A stretch of DNA of 64,000 bases from Moduliflexus sp964602655 (GCA_964602655.1 CAZRSF010000010.1:1-64000), one strand, 5' to 3'. Counted from the first letter of the stretch, positions 6,752-16,173 are shown. Notes: generated by a model from the letters alone, not told the origin. Made by a program: numbers and translations.

Positions 6752-9124
6752 TCAAGATGTTCCTCGTGTTATTCGAATGATCACGGTAAATTCACCGCGA
6801 TTGCCTTGATACCAAAAATCATTGACGCCAAGCACCAATTTGCCGGTACTTCCGGCTTTGACCGCATACGCCGCGCCAATAAAAAACGGAGCGCCAACGC
6901 CTTCGATTTTGCCAATCAATCCGGCATGCGGTTTCTGCCAGAGCGGGTCTTTTCGGCCTTGCGCGTCCGTCCAGGTCGTCCCAGCCGGACTGCACACATT
7001 TCCCTTGCTATCATAAAATACTTTGCCCGTTGCGCTAAAACGGATCACATCGCCTTTCAACACGGTCACACCGCTGTCTGTCCATAATGCGCTGCCCGGA
7101 ACGATCACAGTCGTTTCTTTGACTGGAACGTCTTCGACAAAAATCGCTTCAATCGTATGCGACGCACTGATCCGTTCGAACACATATTCGTTGACTGCGC
7201 CAACCGATATGCCATCTATCAATACATGTTTGAGGACGTAATCATTTTCCGGTACAAACGTAAAACGTTCGCGGCTGCCTTGCGTCACCGTGATCTTCCC
7301 GGATGGCGAAATGCCGCCGCCTGTTCCGGCGCTGGCGGTAATCGTATAGGTTGCCACGCTTGCGTCTTCGAAAAAGGCTTCGATCGAATGCGAGGCATTG
7401 ACCTTCTCGAACGTGTAACTCGTCACCGCGCCAACTGATGCGCCATCAACCAAGACATGTTTGACGTAAAAACCGCTGTTCGCTGCAATCGAAAACGATT
7501 GGCTTGCTCCGGCTTTCAACGAAAACGCGCCAGACGGCGTGATGCGTCCGCCGCTGCCTGCTTTCGCGATAAGCGTAAATTTCGCTGTTAACTCGACCTC
7601 GATTTTCTGCGCGTTCAAAATCGCCGTCAGTTCGTCGAGATATTCATGATTGAATAAGACGGCGTCGGCTTGAAGAATGCCGTCGGCAGCATCGAGAAAT
7701 GTCGCGTTGGGCGGCAGATACCACAAGCTTTCGTAAATCAACAAATCCGCGACCTGCCGTCCGAGCGCTTCCCGAATTTTCCAACAGGTGCAGCCCCAGA
7801 TTTCTCCGTCGCCATGCACATCGCTTTTGGTCAGCGTATCATACGTTCTGACTTGTCTCAGATCGCGCAGATGATCCTGTCCAAGCTTTTTGACGGCGTA
7901 TTCGCCGATTTCAGGGTCTTCGGTCAGCGAACAACCGAAATAATCGGCATAGCCTTCGTGCAGCGCGCCAGCTTCGGACGTTGCCATCAAGGGTTGCAGC
8001 GCATCAATAACCGAATGCGTGTATTCGTGATAAATAACCGCCGCTTCCTGCGCTAAATCGTTTAATTCCTCACCGTGTCCGAAAAAGAGCGCCCGCTTTA
8101 ACGGGCTGTAATACGCATTATCGTAATCGGCGCTGCCAGTTTCAGGATCGGGCGTGTGCACGTGCGCCAGCATCGGAGCGTCATGTTTCGCATATCCGAA
8201 GTTTCTGAAAAATCGCGCGACTTTACTGAGATGATAATACGCCATGACTTCGTCGAAATGCGGACTTGTCGGCTCGGAATACAGAAAATCATACGTTCCG
8301 GCAGATGTCGGGACGGCGTTCGACGCGCCTTTGGCCGCGTTTTTAACGGTAAAATACGCGCCTGCAAGGGTTTTCGTGTCATTCAGATCGAAAAGCTCTG
8401 TCGTGACCACCTGATTATCCCGTTCAGGATTCGTATTATAAACCATTCCCCGGCCTTTCGCAAACTTCAGGGCATTATAACTGTCGAGCGTTTCGCCGGT
8501 CGCCGCATCAAGAAAGAAGACCCAATCTCCCAGCGGTTTCTGGCTCGACACGCTAACCTGATAGGCGCGAATATACCGGGCATCTTTTGGGAAAACCACT
8601 AATTCCGCTTGCGGCGTGTCGTGTTCCTGACTGTTGATCGCTTCAAGCGCGGCCTGTATCGCCGCAGAAGCAGAAATCATCGCGGTTGACGTGTCAACTG
8701 TGATGCCGGGGCAATAATTGCCATTCACCATACACACGCGATTCGCAGAATCTATATGTACGCTGAGTCGCGCGCCCAGCACCGGAATGCGATGAAACTC
8801 CTGTTGATAATGCACGTGCTGAAGACCGCGATGCGTTGTGGTTTCGGCATACGTCAGCGCCGTGTCATCCTGGGAAATTCCGAACAGTTCCGTATGCTGT
8901 TCGAGAAAACGCCCGGCGATTTCCTGCGGCGTTCCACCTTGCGATTCCGTAAGTACACCGCGAACAGATGCCGGAAAACCTGTCTGACGATTCCAACGAA
9001 TCTGCACCCGTCCCGGCGCCTGATCATGCAACGCTTTCGACGCGGTGATTGCTCTCGATCTGGACTGCGATTCGCCGGAGAAGGTATGCAAATATTTCAT
9101 TGATGTTGGTTGTGGCGGCAGCAT
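6752..9124 (-). CDS. M4/thermolysin-like metallopeptidase with InlB-like repeats and LecA-like domain
   Basis: A 790-residue protein. An FTP/PepSY-like propeptide occupies about residues 25-220. The zinc peptidase follows, with HEYTH at 366-370 and the third ligand Glu in ALHEGYADYF (E390). Two repeats of about 75 residues (about 512-660), each with a GSGGxITPSG start and a SHxIEAxF end, match the divergent InlB B-repeat type. The C-terminal 120 residues (ALWTDSGVTVLKGD, AGLIGKIEG, GKLVLGVND) resemble the PA-IL/LecA sugar-binding fold. The start at 9124 has AAAAGGA seven bases upstream. There is no recognisable signal peptide, which is strange for an enzyme with adhesive domains. The role is probably digestion or binding of glycoproteins outside the cell. 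Confidence 0.85.
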   Translation of the reverse strand: MLPPQPTSMKYLHTFSGESQSRSRAITASKALHDQAPGRVQIRWNRQTGFPASVRGVLTESQGGTPQEIAGRFLEQHTELFGISQDDTALTYAETTTHRGLQHVHYQQEFHRIPVLGARLSVHIDSANRVCMVNGNYCPGITVDTSTAMISASAAIQAALEAINSQEHDTPQAELVVFPKDARYIRAYQVSVSSQKPLGDWVFFLDAATGETLDSYNALKFAKGRGMVYNTNPERDNQVVTTELFDLNDTKTLAGAYFTVKNAAKGASNAVPTSAGTYDFLYSEPTSPHFDEVMAYYHLSKVARFFRNFGYAKHDAPMLAHVHTPDPETGSADYDNAYYSPLKRALFFGHGEELNDLAQEAAVIYHEYTHSVIDALQPLMATSEAGALHEGYADYFGCSLTEDPEIGEYAVKKLGQDHLRDLRQVRTYDTLTKSDVHGDGEIWGCTCWKIREALGRQVADLLIYESLWYLPPNATFLDAADGILQADAVLFNHEYLDELTAILNAQKIEVELTAKFTLIAKAGSGGRITPSGAFSLKAGASQSFSIAANSGFYVKHVLVDGASVGAVTSYTFEKVNASHSIEAFFEDASVATYTITASAGTGGGISPSGKITVTQGSRERFTFVPENDYVLKHVLIDGISVGAVNEYVFERISASHTIEAIFVEDVPVKETTVIVPGSALWTDSGVTVLKGDVIRFSATGKVFYDSKGNVCSPAGTTWTDAQGRKDPLWQKPHAGLIGKIEGVGAPFFIGAAYAVKAGSTGKLVLGVNDFWYQGNRGEFTVIIRITRGTS

Positions 9125-9432
9125 ACGCGGGTCCTTTTACATCGTCTTATCGAAGCTATCGTTTTCTATCGGCATCTTTTGCACAGTCTGCATGCCTGTG
9201 TTTGAGAACAACAGATCAAAGTCAAGCATTTTTTTACAGAGTTTTTCGACAATCTATTTTACCCTGCAAATCTCTTAATTATTCTCATAAAACTCTTGAC
9301 AAGAAGAGTGGGGTTCTTTATCCTTTATTCAAGTGAGCAGGTAGGGCTGTTTTTACTACTGAAATGTCACAACATCAGAACGTGTTTATTGTGGAAGCTG
9401 TTTAAGAACAACGACTCAAGGAGGTATCCAGA
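9125..9432. other. Divergent intergenic region (308 bases)
   Basis: This is the shared upstream region of the metallopeptidase (minus) and the OmpA porin (plus). It is AT-rich. It holds the strong plus-strand promoter described separately and a leader of about 100 bases before the porin start. I saw no good promoter for the minus gene. Confidence 0.7.
9296..9324 (+). promoter_or_regulatory. Sigma-70-like promoter of the OmpA porin gene
   Basis: A perfect -35 TTGACA (9296-9301), a 17-base spacer and a -10 TATCCT (9319-9324). The porin start is about 100 bases downstream and has AAGGAGGT as its ribosome site, fitting a highly expressed envelope protein. Confidence 0.7.
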
Positions 9433-10974
9433 ATGCAAAAATTGTCTGGCATTGTCGCATTATTATTGATGGTGTTGATGGGCGTCTCAGCGGTAAGCGC
9501 TGAAGAATTGACATCCACCACAGAAGAATACTGGTTGTCGGATACTCCGACAAAATACGGGCCAAAAGGGTTGTACACCATTTTCAGTCCGGAAACGCAG
9601 CAAAAAGGAAACTATGGAATCGGTTTTTACTGGGATATGACCCGGTTTGCGATTCCTGGTGACCCGCGCTACCCCATGATTATGGAGTACACGTTGGCTG
9701 CGTCGTATGGTATTACGGATAAGTTGGAAATCGCTGCGTCCGTTCCGTTCATGACCTATAATATCAAAGCCGCAAACAAAGAAAATCGCGATCCTGCCGA
9801 TTTGGCGTTGAACGATTATGACGGCAGCGGGCTTGATAACATGAGTTTGACGGTGCGGTATAATCTGTTCTCAAATGAAAATTCGGCGTTAACGCCGTTC
9901 GTGCAGGCATTTCTGCCGACAGCAGGCGATCCGGATGAGGGTATCGGTTCGGACAACACCAGAATTATAGGCGGCGTGTCTGTCGGAACGCAGCTCGAAG
10001 CGTTGAATAAAACTCGGTTGTACACGCAGGTGGCGTATCAGTTTGCGACCGATTCCGATGAAGATCGCAAAGATTTCAGCGAGAACATTCGCCCGTATGA
10101 GCGTCAGCGATTCGAAAGATTCGGGATTAACCCGTTCTATCGCGAATATGGCAATACGTTATTATACGGTGCAGGCATTGCGATTCCGGTTGTGACGGAT
10201 AGATTCGAACTGTTCGGCGAATTTACCGGTTTCCATTCTTTCGACGATGAAGATTATATCCCGATGTGGGAAGTTCTGGATAACGGCACAGTACAGGAAC
10301 TCGATGTCGTGCAGGATGGCGGCATGATGGTCGGTGGCGCAAGAATCGGTTTCGGCAATGGTCTGGTTCTGACGGCTGGCGGCGGCGGGCAACTGTACGG
10401 CGAAGAGCCGTTGTTCAACAACCCTCACTGGACGGCGTTTGCGGGGTTGAGTTACATAAAACCCCATACAGTTAAAGTGATAATACCTGATACTGATATC
10501 CCTCCGGTTGATGGTGGCGCTCAATTGCCTCCAGTAATCATCCAACCTCCTTCTCAAGGCGGTTGCTTTGATTGCAGCAAAGCGGAATTGGTGATGGCGC
10601 ATTTCGAATTCGACAAGTCCACGTTGACGCCTGAAGGAATCGCCGCATTGCAGGAAGTGGCAAAAATGTTGCGGGTGTGCAGCGACTTAGTCGTGGAAGT
10701 GCAAGGTCATACGGATTGGATGGGGACGGAAAACTACAACATGGGTCTCGGCAATCGCCGCGCTCGCGCTGTCGTGTACTATCTCATCTATGACGAAGGG
10801 ATTGACCCGGCTCGCATCGTGAAACCGGAGAAACTGGAAAGAGGCATTATCGCTGGCGAAACCTACGGCGAATCAGTGCCGATTGCAAGCAACGAAACCG
10901 ATTCTGGCCGCGCGCTGAACAGACGTGCTCAGTTCCAGAAATTGGTTGACGATACTCGTCAGCTTTGCAACTAA
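9433..10974 (+). CDS. OmpA-family outer-membrane porin with N-terminal barrel
   Basis: A 513-residue protein. A signal peptide (about residues 1-22, cleavage near VSAEE) is followed by a beta-barrel region (about 25-345) of alternating strands, resembling phenol-degradation-type outer-membrane channels. A short Pro/Gly-rich linker leads to a C-terminal OmpA domain (about 375-505) with FEFDKSTLTPEG, VEVQGHTDWMGT and LGNRRARAV, which binds peptidoglycan. Cys residues near the linker (GGCFDCS) and near the end may form disulfides. The start has a near-perfect ribosome site and a strong promoter; a U-rich terminator follows. It probably anchors the outer membrane to the wall and may form a pore. 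Confidence 0.9.
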   Translation: MQKLSGIVALLLMVLMGVSAVSAEELTSTTEEYWLSDTPTKYGPKGLYTIFSPETQQKGNYGIGFYWDMTRFAIPGDPRYPMIMEYTLAASYGITDKLEIAASVPFMTYNIKAANKENRDPADLALNDYDGSGLDNMSLTVRYNLFSNENSALTPFVQAFLPTAGDPDEGIGSDNTRIIGGVSVGTQLEALNKTRLYTQVAYQFATDSDEDRKDFSENIRPYERQRFERFGINPFYREYGNTLLYGAGIAIPVVTDRFELFGEFTGFHSFDDEDYIPMWEVLDNGTVQELDVVQDGGMMVGGARIGFGNGLVLTAGGGGQLYGEEPLFNNPHWTAFAGLSYIKPHTVKVIIPDTDIPPVDGGAQLPPVIIQPPSQGGCFDCSKAELVMAHFEFDKSTLTPEGIAALQEVAKMLRVCSDLVVEVQGHTDWMGTENYNMGLGNRRARAVVYYLIYDEGIDPARIVKPEKLERGIIAGETYGESVPIASNETDSGRALNRRAQFQKLVDDTRQLCN

Positions 10975-10998
10975 TCGTAGTAATGTAGTATGTTGTAA

Positions 10999-11036
10999 GC
11001 CTCGCTCGGATTGTTTTACCGAGCGAGGCTTTTTTT
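10999..11036 (+). terminator. Intrinsic terminator of the OmpA porin gene
   Basis: GCCTCGCTCGG and CCGAGCGAGGC form an 11-bp perfect stem around a nine-base loop, followed by seven T. It starts 25 bases after the stop codon. Confidence 0.93.
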
Positions 11037-11084
11037 GTTAAAATAACAGCGAATAGGAGAAGGGAACGAATTGTTCTTTTTTGT

Positions 11085-11660
11085 ATGATGAAGAAATTAT
11101 TACTGGGAATTGCGTTAGTTTTTTTAGTTGTTGGCGTGTTTGTCGTCTCTAACAATTTGCCATTAACCGCCAATCAGCAAGAATATGAAAATATGATCAA
11201 AATCGGGAATTTTTATATGGATACATACGAATTTCCGAATAGAGTCGGAGAATTACCGGTGACGAACGTGACCTGGCAGGAAGCGAACGCGATGTGCGAA
11301 TCAGTCGGCAAACGGTTATGCACGGATGAGGAATGGGTGCAGGCGTGTCGCGGGCCGCAAGGGCTGCGTTTTCCGTACGGCGCAGTCTATGATGGCACGA
11401 AATGCAATGCGGAAAGCAAGGTGGATGCGCCGTTAGCCATCGGGCAAACGCCGAAAACCTGCGTCAGCGGCTACGGCGTCTATGATTTGAACGGCAATGT
11501 GTGGGAATGGGTCGGAACATCCAAAGATGACGTGAAAGTGCGCGGCGGCGCATGGAGCAGTTCAAGCTGCGCGGAATGCGCGCTGCATTTCTGGGATAAC
11601 GCGCCGATGACCAAAAGCAATCGCGGCGGGCTGCGCTGCTGTTTAAGCGTGGCGAATTAA
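11085..11660 (+). CDS. Small FGE/sulfatase-modifying-factor-like exported protein
   Basis: A 191-residue protein with an N-terminal hydrophobic anchor or signal (about residues 3-22). A compact formylglycine-generating-enzyme-type domain follows: VTWQEANAMCESVGKRLCTDEEW, VYDLNGNVWEWVG, VRGGAWSSSSC and NRGGLRCC. These blocks define the FGE-sulfatase fold, but at this size it is a reduced version and no sulfatase gene is nearby. Six or more Cys residues could form periplasmic disulfides. The ATG at 11085 (or 11088) has no close ribosome site; AGGAGAAGGG lies about 22 bases upstream. The role is unknown: structural or ligand-binding use of the fold is as likely as catalysis. Confidence 0.83.
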   Translation: MMKKLLLGIALVFLVVGVFVVSNNLPLTANQQEYENMIKIGNFYMDTYEFPNRVGELPVTNVTWQEANAMCESVGKRLCTDEEWVQACRGPQGLRFPYGAVYDGTKCNAESKVDAPLAIGQTPKTCVSGYGVYDLNGNVWEWVGTSKDDVKVRGGAWSSSSCAECALHFWDNAPMTKSNRGGLRCCLSVAN

Positions 11661-11662
11661 AA

Positions 11663-11714
11663 TTACCCTACCCCATCCCTCCCCTAATTTAGGGGAGGGA
11701 GCGAGGGAGGGGTA
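11663..11714. repeat. CCCTCCCCTAA palindrome between convergent genes
   Basis: The inner arms TCCCTCCCCTAA (11676-11687) and TTAGGGGAGGGA (11689-11700) are perfect around one base. Outer TTACCC..GGGTAA segments extend the pairing. It lies between the ends of the FGE-like gene and ahcY and could end both transcripts. It resembles the larger element at 62290-62371. Confidence 0.75.
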
Positions 11715-11717
11715 AAA

Positions 11718-12974
11718 TCATGTCCCCATTTCCCAGGACGCTAAATATTTTTCTTGTTCCGGCGTCAGGGTATCAATCGAAATTCCCATCGCTTCTAATT
11801 TCAGACGGGCAATTTCGCGATCAATCACCTGCGGAACCGGATACACATTCTTTTCCAGCGATTTCGCATTGTTCAGAATGTATTCCGCGCCAAGCGCCTG
11901 ATTCGCAAAACTCATATCCATCACGTCCGCCGGATGCCCTTCGGCAGCCGCGAGATTGATCAAACGGCCTTCGCCGAGCACATTCACTCGTTTGCCGTTT
12001 TTCATCGTAAATTCTTCGACGAAGTCCCGAATCGTGCGGCGCGATGTCGTAATTGCAGCCAATCCATCCAAATCCAATTCCACATTGAAATGGCCGGAGT
12101 TGCAGACGATTGCGCCATCTTTCATGACTTCGAAATGTTCTTTGCGGATGACATGAATGTCGCCGGTAACGGTAATAAAAATATCGCCGATTTTGGCAGC
12201 CTCAGCAACCGGCATCACCTGATAGCCGTCCATTGTCGCTTCAATCGCGCGAATCGGCTCGACTTCAAGCACAACGACTTTTGCGCCTAACCCGTTCGCC
12301 CGCATCGCCACGCCACGTCCGCACCAGCCGTAACCTGCGACGACAACCGTTTTTCCAGCGACCAGCGTATTCGTGGCGCGAATCACGCCGTCCAGCGTGC
12401 TCTGCCCTGTGCCGTAGCGGTTATCGAAGAAATGTTTGGTTTGGGCGTCGTTCACTGCAATAATCGGGTATTCCAGCACTTTGCCGTTTGCCATGCTGCG
12501 CAGCCGGATGACGCCGGTGGTCGTTTCTTCCGTACCGCCAATAACATCTTTCAGTAATTCTTTTTTCTCGGAGTGGATAAGGGACACCACATCCGCGCCG
12601 TCATCCATCGTCAGCATCGGTTTATTTTCCAATGCAGCGTGGATATGTTTGTAATAGGTCTGATTATCTTCGCCTTTGATGGCAAAGACCGGAATTTCAT
12701 AATGTTTCACCAAGGATGCGGCGACATCATCCTGCGTGCTTAACGGATTCGAAGCGCACAGCGCCACATCCGCGCCGCCGTCTTTCAGCGTTCGCATCAG
12801 GTTGGCGGTTTCGGAGGTGACATGCAAACAGGCGGCAATACGCACGCCTTTTAAGGGTTTTTCGGCTTGAAACCGTTTGCGGATAAGCTGGAGCACCGGC
12901 ATATTGCGGTCTGCCCATTCAATCCGCAGCTTGCCTTTTTCGGCAAGCGACATATCTTTCACATCATATTTCAT
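11718..12974 (-). CDS. ahcY: Adenosylhomocysteinase
   Basis: A 418-residue S-adenosylhomocysteine hydrolase, which splits SAH into adenosine and homocysteine using bound NAD. The NAD-binding VVAGYGWCGRG motif is at 211-221, and the family blocks CLHVTSETANLM (49-60), AVNDAQTKHFFDNRYGTGQS (173-192) and VCNSGHFNVE are present. The length and the lack of the roughly 40-residue insertion of eukaryotic and proteobacterial enzymes place it with the short, archaeal/Thermotoga-like type. It lies 80 bases downstream of metK on the same strand, with a hairpin between, so the SAM cycle genes form one locus. Confidence 0.97.
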   Translation of the reverse strand: MKYDVKDMSLAEKGKLRIEWADRNMPVLQLIRKRFQAEKPLKGVRIAACLHVTSETANLMRTLKDGGADVALCASNPLSTQDDVAASLVKHYEIPVFAIKGEDNQTYYKHIHAALENKPMLTMDDGADVVSLIHSEKKELLKDVIGGTEETTTGVIRLRSMANGKVLEYPIIAVNDAQTKHFFDNRYGTGQSTLDGVIRATNTLVAGKTVVVAGYGWCGRGVAMRANGLGAKVVVLEVEPIRAIEATMDGYQVMPVAEAAKIGDIFITVTGDIHVIRKEHFEVMKDGAIVCNSGHFNVELDLDGLAAITTSRRTIRDFVEEFTMKNGKRVNVLGEGRLINLAAAEGHPADVMDMSFANQALGAEYILNNAKSLEKNVYPVPQVIDREIARLKLEAMGISIDTLTPEQEKYLASWEMGT

Positions 12975-12999
12975 AAGAATTCGACCTTATAGTAAGGAG

Positions 13000-13036
13000 A
13001 AAGCTGTCAGACGCCTTCATGGTATCTGACAGCTTT
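13000..13036 (-). terminator. TGTCAGAC-family hairpin between metK and ahcY
   Basis: AAAGCTGTCAG (13000-13010) pairs with CTGACAGCTTT (13026-13036). It follows the metK stop by 18 bases and precedes ahcY. It may attenuate read-through from metK into ahcY. Confidence 0.65.
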
Positions 13037-13054
13037 TCCATTTTTTATATATAA

Positions 13055-14206
13055 TTATAATCCAAGCGCGGCGCGAAGATCGCTCGCTTTATCGGTTTTT
13101 TCCCAGGTAAAATCAGGATCATTTCGTCCGAAATGCCCGTACGCTGCGGTTTTTCTGAAGATTGGCCGCCGCAGATTCAGCGAAGAGATGATCCCTTGCG
13201 GCGTGAGTTGGAAGATGTCGCGCACCGCTTTCACAATTTTAACGCCATCCACTTTGCCCGTGCCGAACGTATCAACCATGATGGACACCGGATCAGCCAC
13301 GCCAATCGCATACGCAAGCTGCACTTCGCATTTTTCCGCTACGCCTGCGGCTACCAGGTTTTTCGCAACGTATCGCGCCATGTACGACGCAGAGCGGTCA
13401 ACTTTCGTCGGGTCTTTGCCAGAAAATGCGCCGCCGCCGTGACTTCCCACGCCGCCGTATGTATCAACGATGATTTTCCGTCCGGTCACGCCGCAATCTC
13501 CCTGTGGACCGCCGACGACGAACCGGCCTGTCGGATTGATATGATACGTAATATGATCAGGGTCTAATAATTCGCGCGGCAGCACCGGCAGCACGACTTT
13601 TTCAATCACGTCTTCCCGCAATTCTTTCAAGCTGATTTCCGGCCCATGTTGCGTGGAAATAACGACCGTGTCAATGCGTTTCGGTTTGCCATCAACATAT
13701 TCGACTGTGACCTGCGATTTTCCATCCGGGCGCAGAAACGACAGGATTTCTTCGCGGCGGGCTTTGGTCAACTGCATTGTCAACTTATGCGCTAATGTGA
13801 TCGGCAGCGGCATCAGTTCTTCGGTCTCGTTCGTGGCATAGCCGAACATCAAGCCTTGATCGCCAGCGCCGCCGGGATTGACGCCCATCGCAATGTCAGG
13901 CGATTGTTCATCTATTGAAGTCAATACCGCGCAGGTCTCATAATCGAATCCATAATTGGCTTTTGTATAGCCGATTTCTTTAATGGTATTTCTGACGATT
14001 TTCGGGATATTGACATAACAACTGGTGGTGATTTCACCCGCCACGAAGGCCACGCCAGTCGTCACTAAAGTTTCACAGGCCACGCGCCCCATCGGATCGT
14101 CAGCCATAATTGCATCTAAAACGGAATCTGAAATCTGGTCGGCAACTTTATCAGGATGCCCTTCTGTGACCGATTCAGACGTGAAAAGAAAATTTTTTCT
14201 ACTCAT
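13055..14206 (-). CDS. metK: S-adenosylmethionine synthase
   Basis: A 383-residue MetK, which makes SAM from methionine and ATP. The start FTSESVTEGHPDKVADQISD contains the ATP-binding His, GAGDQGLMFGYA is the P-loop-like signature, and GGGAFSGKDPTKVDRSA is the second signature. The ATG at 14206 has GGAGAT eight bases upstream and gives the normal N-terminus; a frame extending to 14389 has no such support. The 5' leader holds a hairpin (CCAGCA..TGCTGTCTGG) but I see no recognisable SAM riboswitch. ahcY follows on the same strand. Confidence 0.97.
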   Translation of the reverse strand: MSRKNFLFTSESVTEGHPDKVADQISDSVLDAIMADDPMGRVACETLVTTGVAFVAGEITTSCYVNIPKIVRNTIKEIGYTKANYGFDYETCAVLTSIDEQSPDIAMGVNPGGAGDQGLMFGYATNETEELMPLPITLAHKLTMQLTKARREEILSFLRPDGKSQVTVEYVDGKPKRIDTVVISTQHGPEISLKELREDVIEKVVLPVLPRELLDPDHITYHINPTGRFVVGGPQGDCGVTGRKIIVDTYGGVGSHGGGAFSGKDPTKVDRSASYMARYVAKNLVAAGVAEKCEVQLAYAIGVADPVSIMVDTFGTGKVDGVKIVKAVRDIFQLTPQGIISSLNLRRPIFRKTAAYGHFGRNDPDFTWEKTDKASDLRAALGL

Positions 14207-14523
14207 GAGTATGTATCTCCCTGCGTCCAGCAAAAAAAATGCTGTCTGGTAGGTTAAACAAACGTGATTTCCACGGATCAAACAAATGTCCACCCTTCTA
14301 TTTTTAAGTGGTAAAAACGTGTCAAGTTTTATGAATAGGATTTCGACATTTTCTATAAATTGATACAAGATGTGTGAGAAAAAATTCAAGGAACGTTTCG
14401 CGGTAACGAGTTTTTTTTACTTCTTATTATCTCAGGGGTTTTTGTCTTGACAATCCTTTGTGAGTCCTGATATATTCCCTGTTTAATACTTAAACTTAGT
14501 TTTCGGAACACTCAGCATGGTAT
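14207..14523. other. Divergent regulatory region between metK and the hybrid kinase
   Basis: These 317 bases hold the metK leader, with a CCAGCAAAA..TGCTGTCTGG hairpin near 14228-14250, and the plus-strand promoter described separately. No gene is visible. Confidence 0.6.
14447..14476 (+). promoter_or_regulatory. Sigma-70-like promoter of the hybrid kinase
   Basis: TTGACA (14447-14452), an 18-base spacer and TATATT (14471-14476). The kinase start is about 50 bases downstream. Confidence 0.7.
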
Positions 14524-16173
14524 GTGGATGCTATGGAGAATATATTTCTAATTTATAATGATCATCTGTTTTTAGAGCCATTAGCGCAGCATTTGACAGA
14601 GCAAGGGTATCACGTGTTTCCGTTGCAAACGCTTGAAACATTGGAAGAGTCGCTTGAGGCGCATTTTCCGGATGTCATTATCGTAGATGCGCTGTTGCAG
14701 AAGATGAATGGCTTCGAACTCTGCCAAATGCTGAAAGAGCATCCGCAATACAAGCGTATTCCGGTGATTATGACCTCTGCGATTTATCTTTCCGACGACG
14801 AGCGAGAACATGGGATTCGTTTTGGCGAGACCGTCTATCCGATTTTGGCGGATCGCTGGCTGATGAAACCGATCGAGCCTGCCGAAGTCGCGAAACAGAT
14901 CGCATACGTGTTAGGGCGAGACATCGAGCCAGCGTATGTTCCGATGGTCTTTATTGTTGATGATGAAAAAGATATTCGCGAATTGCTGCGCACAACGCTC
15001 GAACGCCGCAATTATCGCCCGATGGAATTTTCTACCGGCCAGGCATGTCTGGACGCGCTCGCCGCAGGTTCGCTGCCGGATGTCATTTTATTAGATTATA
15101 AACTTCCCGATATTTCCGGCATGGTCGTCTTAAACCGCATCCGCGAACAATTTCCTGATATCGGCGTGATTTTGATGACGGCGTATGGCGACGAAGAGTT
15201 AGCCATTCATGCCATTGAAGAAGACGTAGACGCCTACATTCGAAAGCCCTTTTTAGTCGATCCGATGCTGATGTTGATTTCACAAACATTAGAGCGCAGT
15301 GTCATTAAACGAGAGCGGACTCGCCTGTTTGCCCAATTACGCGAATCGAACCGCGAAGTCATGAAACATTACGCGATGTTGGAACATGCTAATCGGCGAC
15401 TGAGAGAGTTAGATCAACTCAAATCCGAATTCCTCGCCAATGTGGGGCATGAATTACGCACGCCGCTCAACTCGATTATCGGCTTCACCGAATTGCTGCT
15501 GCAAGGCTATAGCGGTCCCTTGAACAATAATCAATGCCGCCAATTGAGCATGGTGCTGAATAGCGGTAATCACTTACTGCGCGTGTTGAATGACGTGATT
15601 GAAGTGGCGATGCTCAACGCCGGGCAGGTGGTGTTGAAACATGACACTGTACCGATTTCGGCAGTTGTTCAGGAAGTGTTGCAAGAGCTTCGCAAAAAAA
15701 TAGACCAAAAACAACTCAATATTCGACAACGGCTTGAAGATGACCTTGCAGATGGGGATGGCAGCCGGGAGAAAGTCAAACTTATTTTGTATAATTTAGT
15801 AGATAATGCCGTAAAATTTTCGTCGTCCGGCACAATTACGATTGCGGCATGTCATGCGTTACGATGCGCGCCAGAGGATATCAGAAGAGCGCATCCTCCG
15901 GAACATGCGACCGCCAATGGCGACTACTTAGTCATTAGCGTTCAGGATGAGGGCATTGGCATACGAGAAGAAAATTTCGACATTTTGTTTGATGAGTTTC
16001 GCCAGGTAGATGGATCGTTGACGCGCGAATATAACGGTACCGGATTGGGCTTAGCGATTTCGAAAAAACTCCTTGAACTCTATGGAGGAAAGATTTGGCT
16101 CAAAAGCCAAATAGGTGTAGGAAGCACGTTTTATTTCACCGTACCGATAAAAGATGAACGTGAATTGACGTGA
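14524..16173 (+). CDS. Soluble response regulator-histidine kinase hybrid (REC-REC-HisKA-HATPase)
   Basis: A 549-residue signalling protein without membrane segments. Two N-terminal receiver domains occupy about 5-130 and 140-258. The first has D55 and K115 but a weak acidic pocket (YND instead of DD), while the second has the full set (VDDEKD, D191, K241). A coiled linker leads to the HisKA domain with the H-box ANVGHELRTPLN (His309). The HATPase domain has the N box LVDNAVKFSSSG, the G1 box VQDEGIGI and the G2 box GTGLGLAIS. The start is GTG 14524 or ATG 14533; neither has a clear ribosome site. No output regulator is adjacent. The FG-GAP/FN3 gene follows 56 bases downstream after a strong hairpin. 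Confidence 0.9.
   Translation: MDAMENIFLIYNDHLFLEPLAQHLTEQGYHVFPLQTLETLEESLEAHFPDVIIVDALLQKMNGFELCQMLKEHPQYKRIPVIMTSAIYLSDDEREHGIRFGETVYPILADRWLMKPIEPAEVAKQIAYVLGRDIEPAYVPMVFIVDDEKDIRELLRTTLERRNYRPMEFSTGQACLDALAAGSLPDVILLDYKLPDISGMVVLNRIREQFPDIGVILMTAYGDEELAIHAIEEDVDAYIRKPFLVDPMLMLISQTLERSVIKRERTRLFAQLRESNREVMKHYAMLEHANRRLRELDQLKSEFLANVGHELRTPLNSIIGFTELLLQGYSGPLNNNQCRQLSMVLNSGNHLLRVLNDVIEVAMLNAGQVVLKHDTVPISAVVQEVLQELRKKIDQKQLNIRQRLEDDLADGDGSREKVKLILYNLVDNAVKFSSSGTITIAACHALRCAPEDIRRAHPPEHATANGDYLVISVQDEGIGIREENFDILFDEFRQVDGSLTREYNGTGLGLAISKKLLELYGGKIWLKSQIGVGSTFYFTVPIKDERELT

Noticed and set aside
14207..14389. SAM riboswitch upstream of metK, or SAH riboswitch near ahcY
   Set aside because: A leader hairpin exists, but none of the conserved core sequences of known SAM or SAH classes could be recognised.
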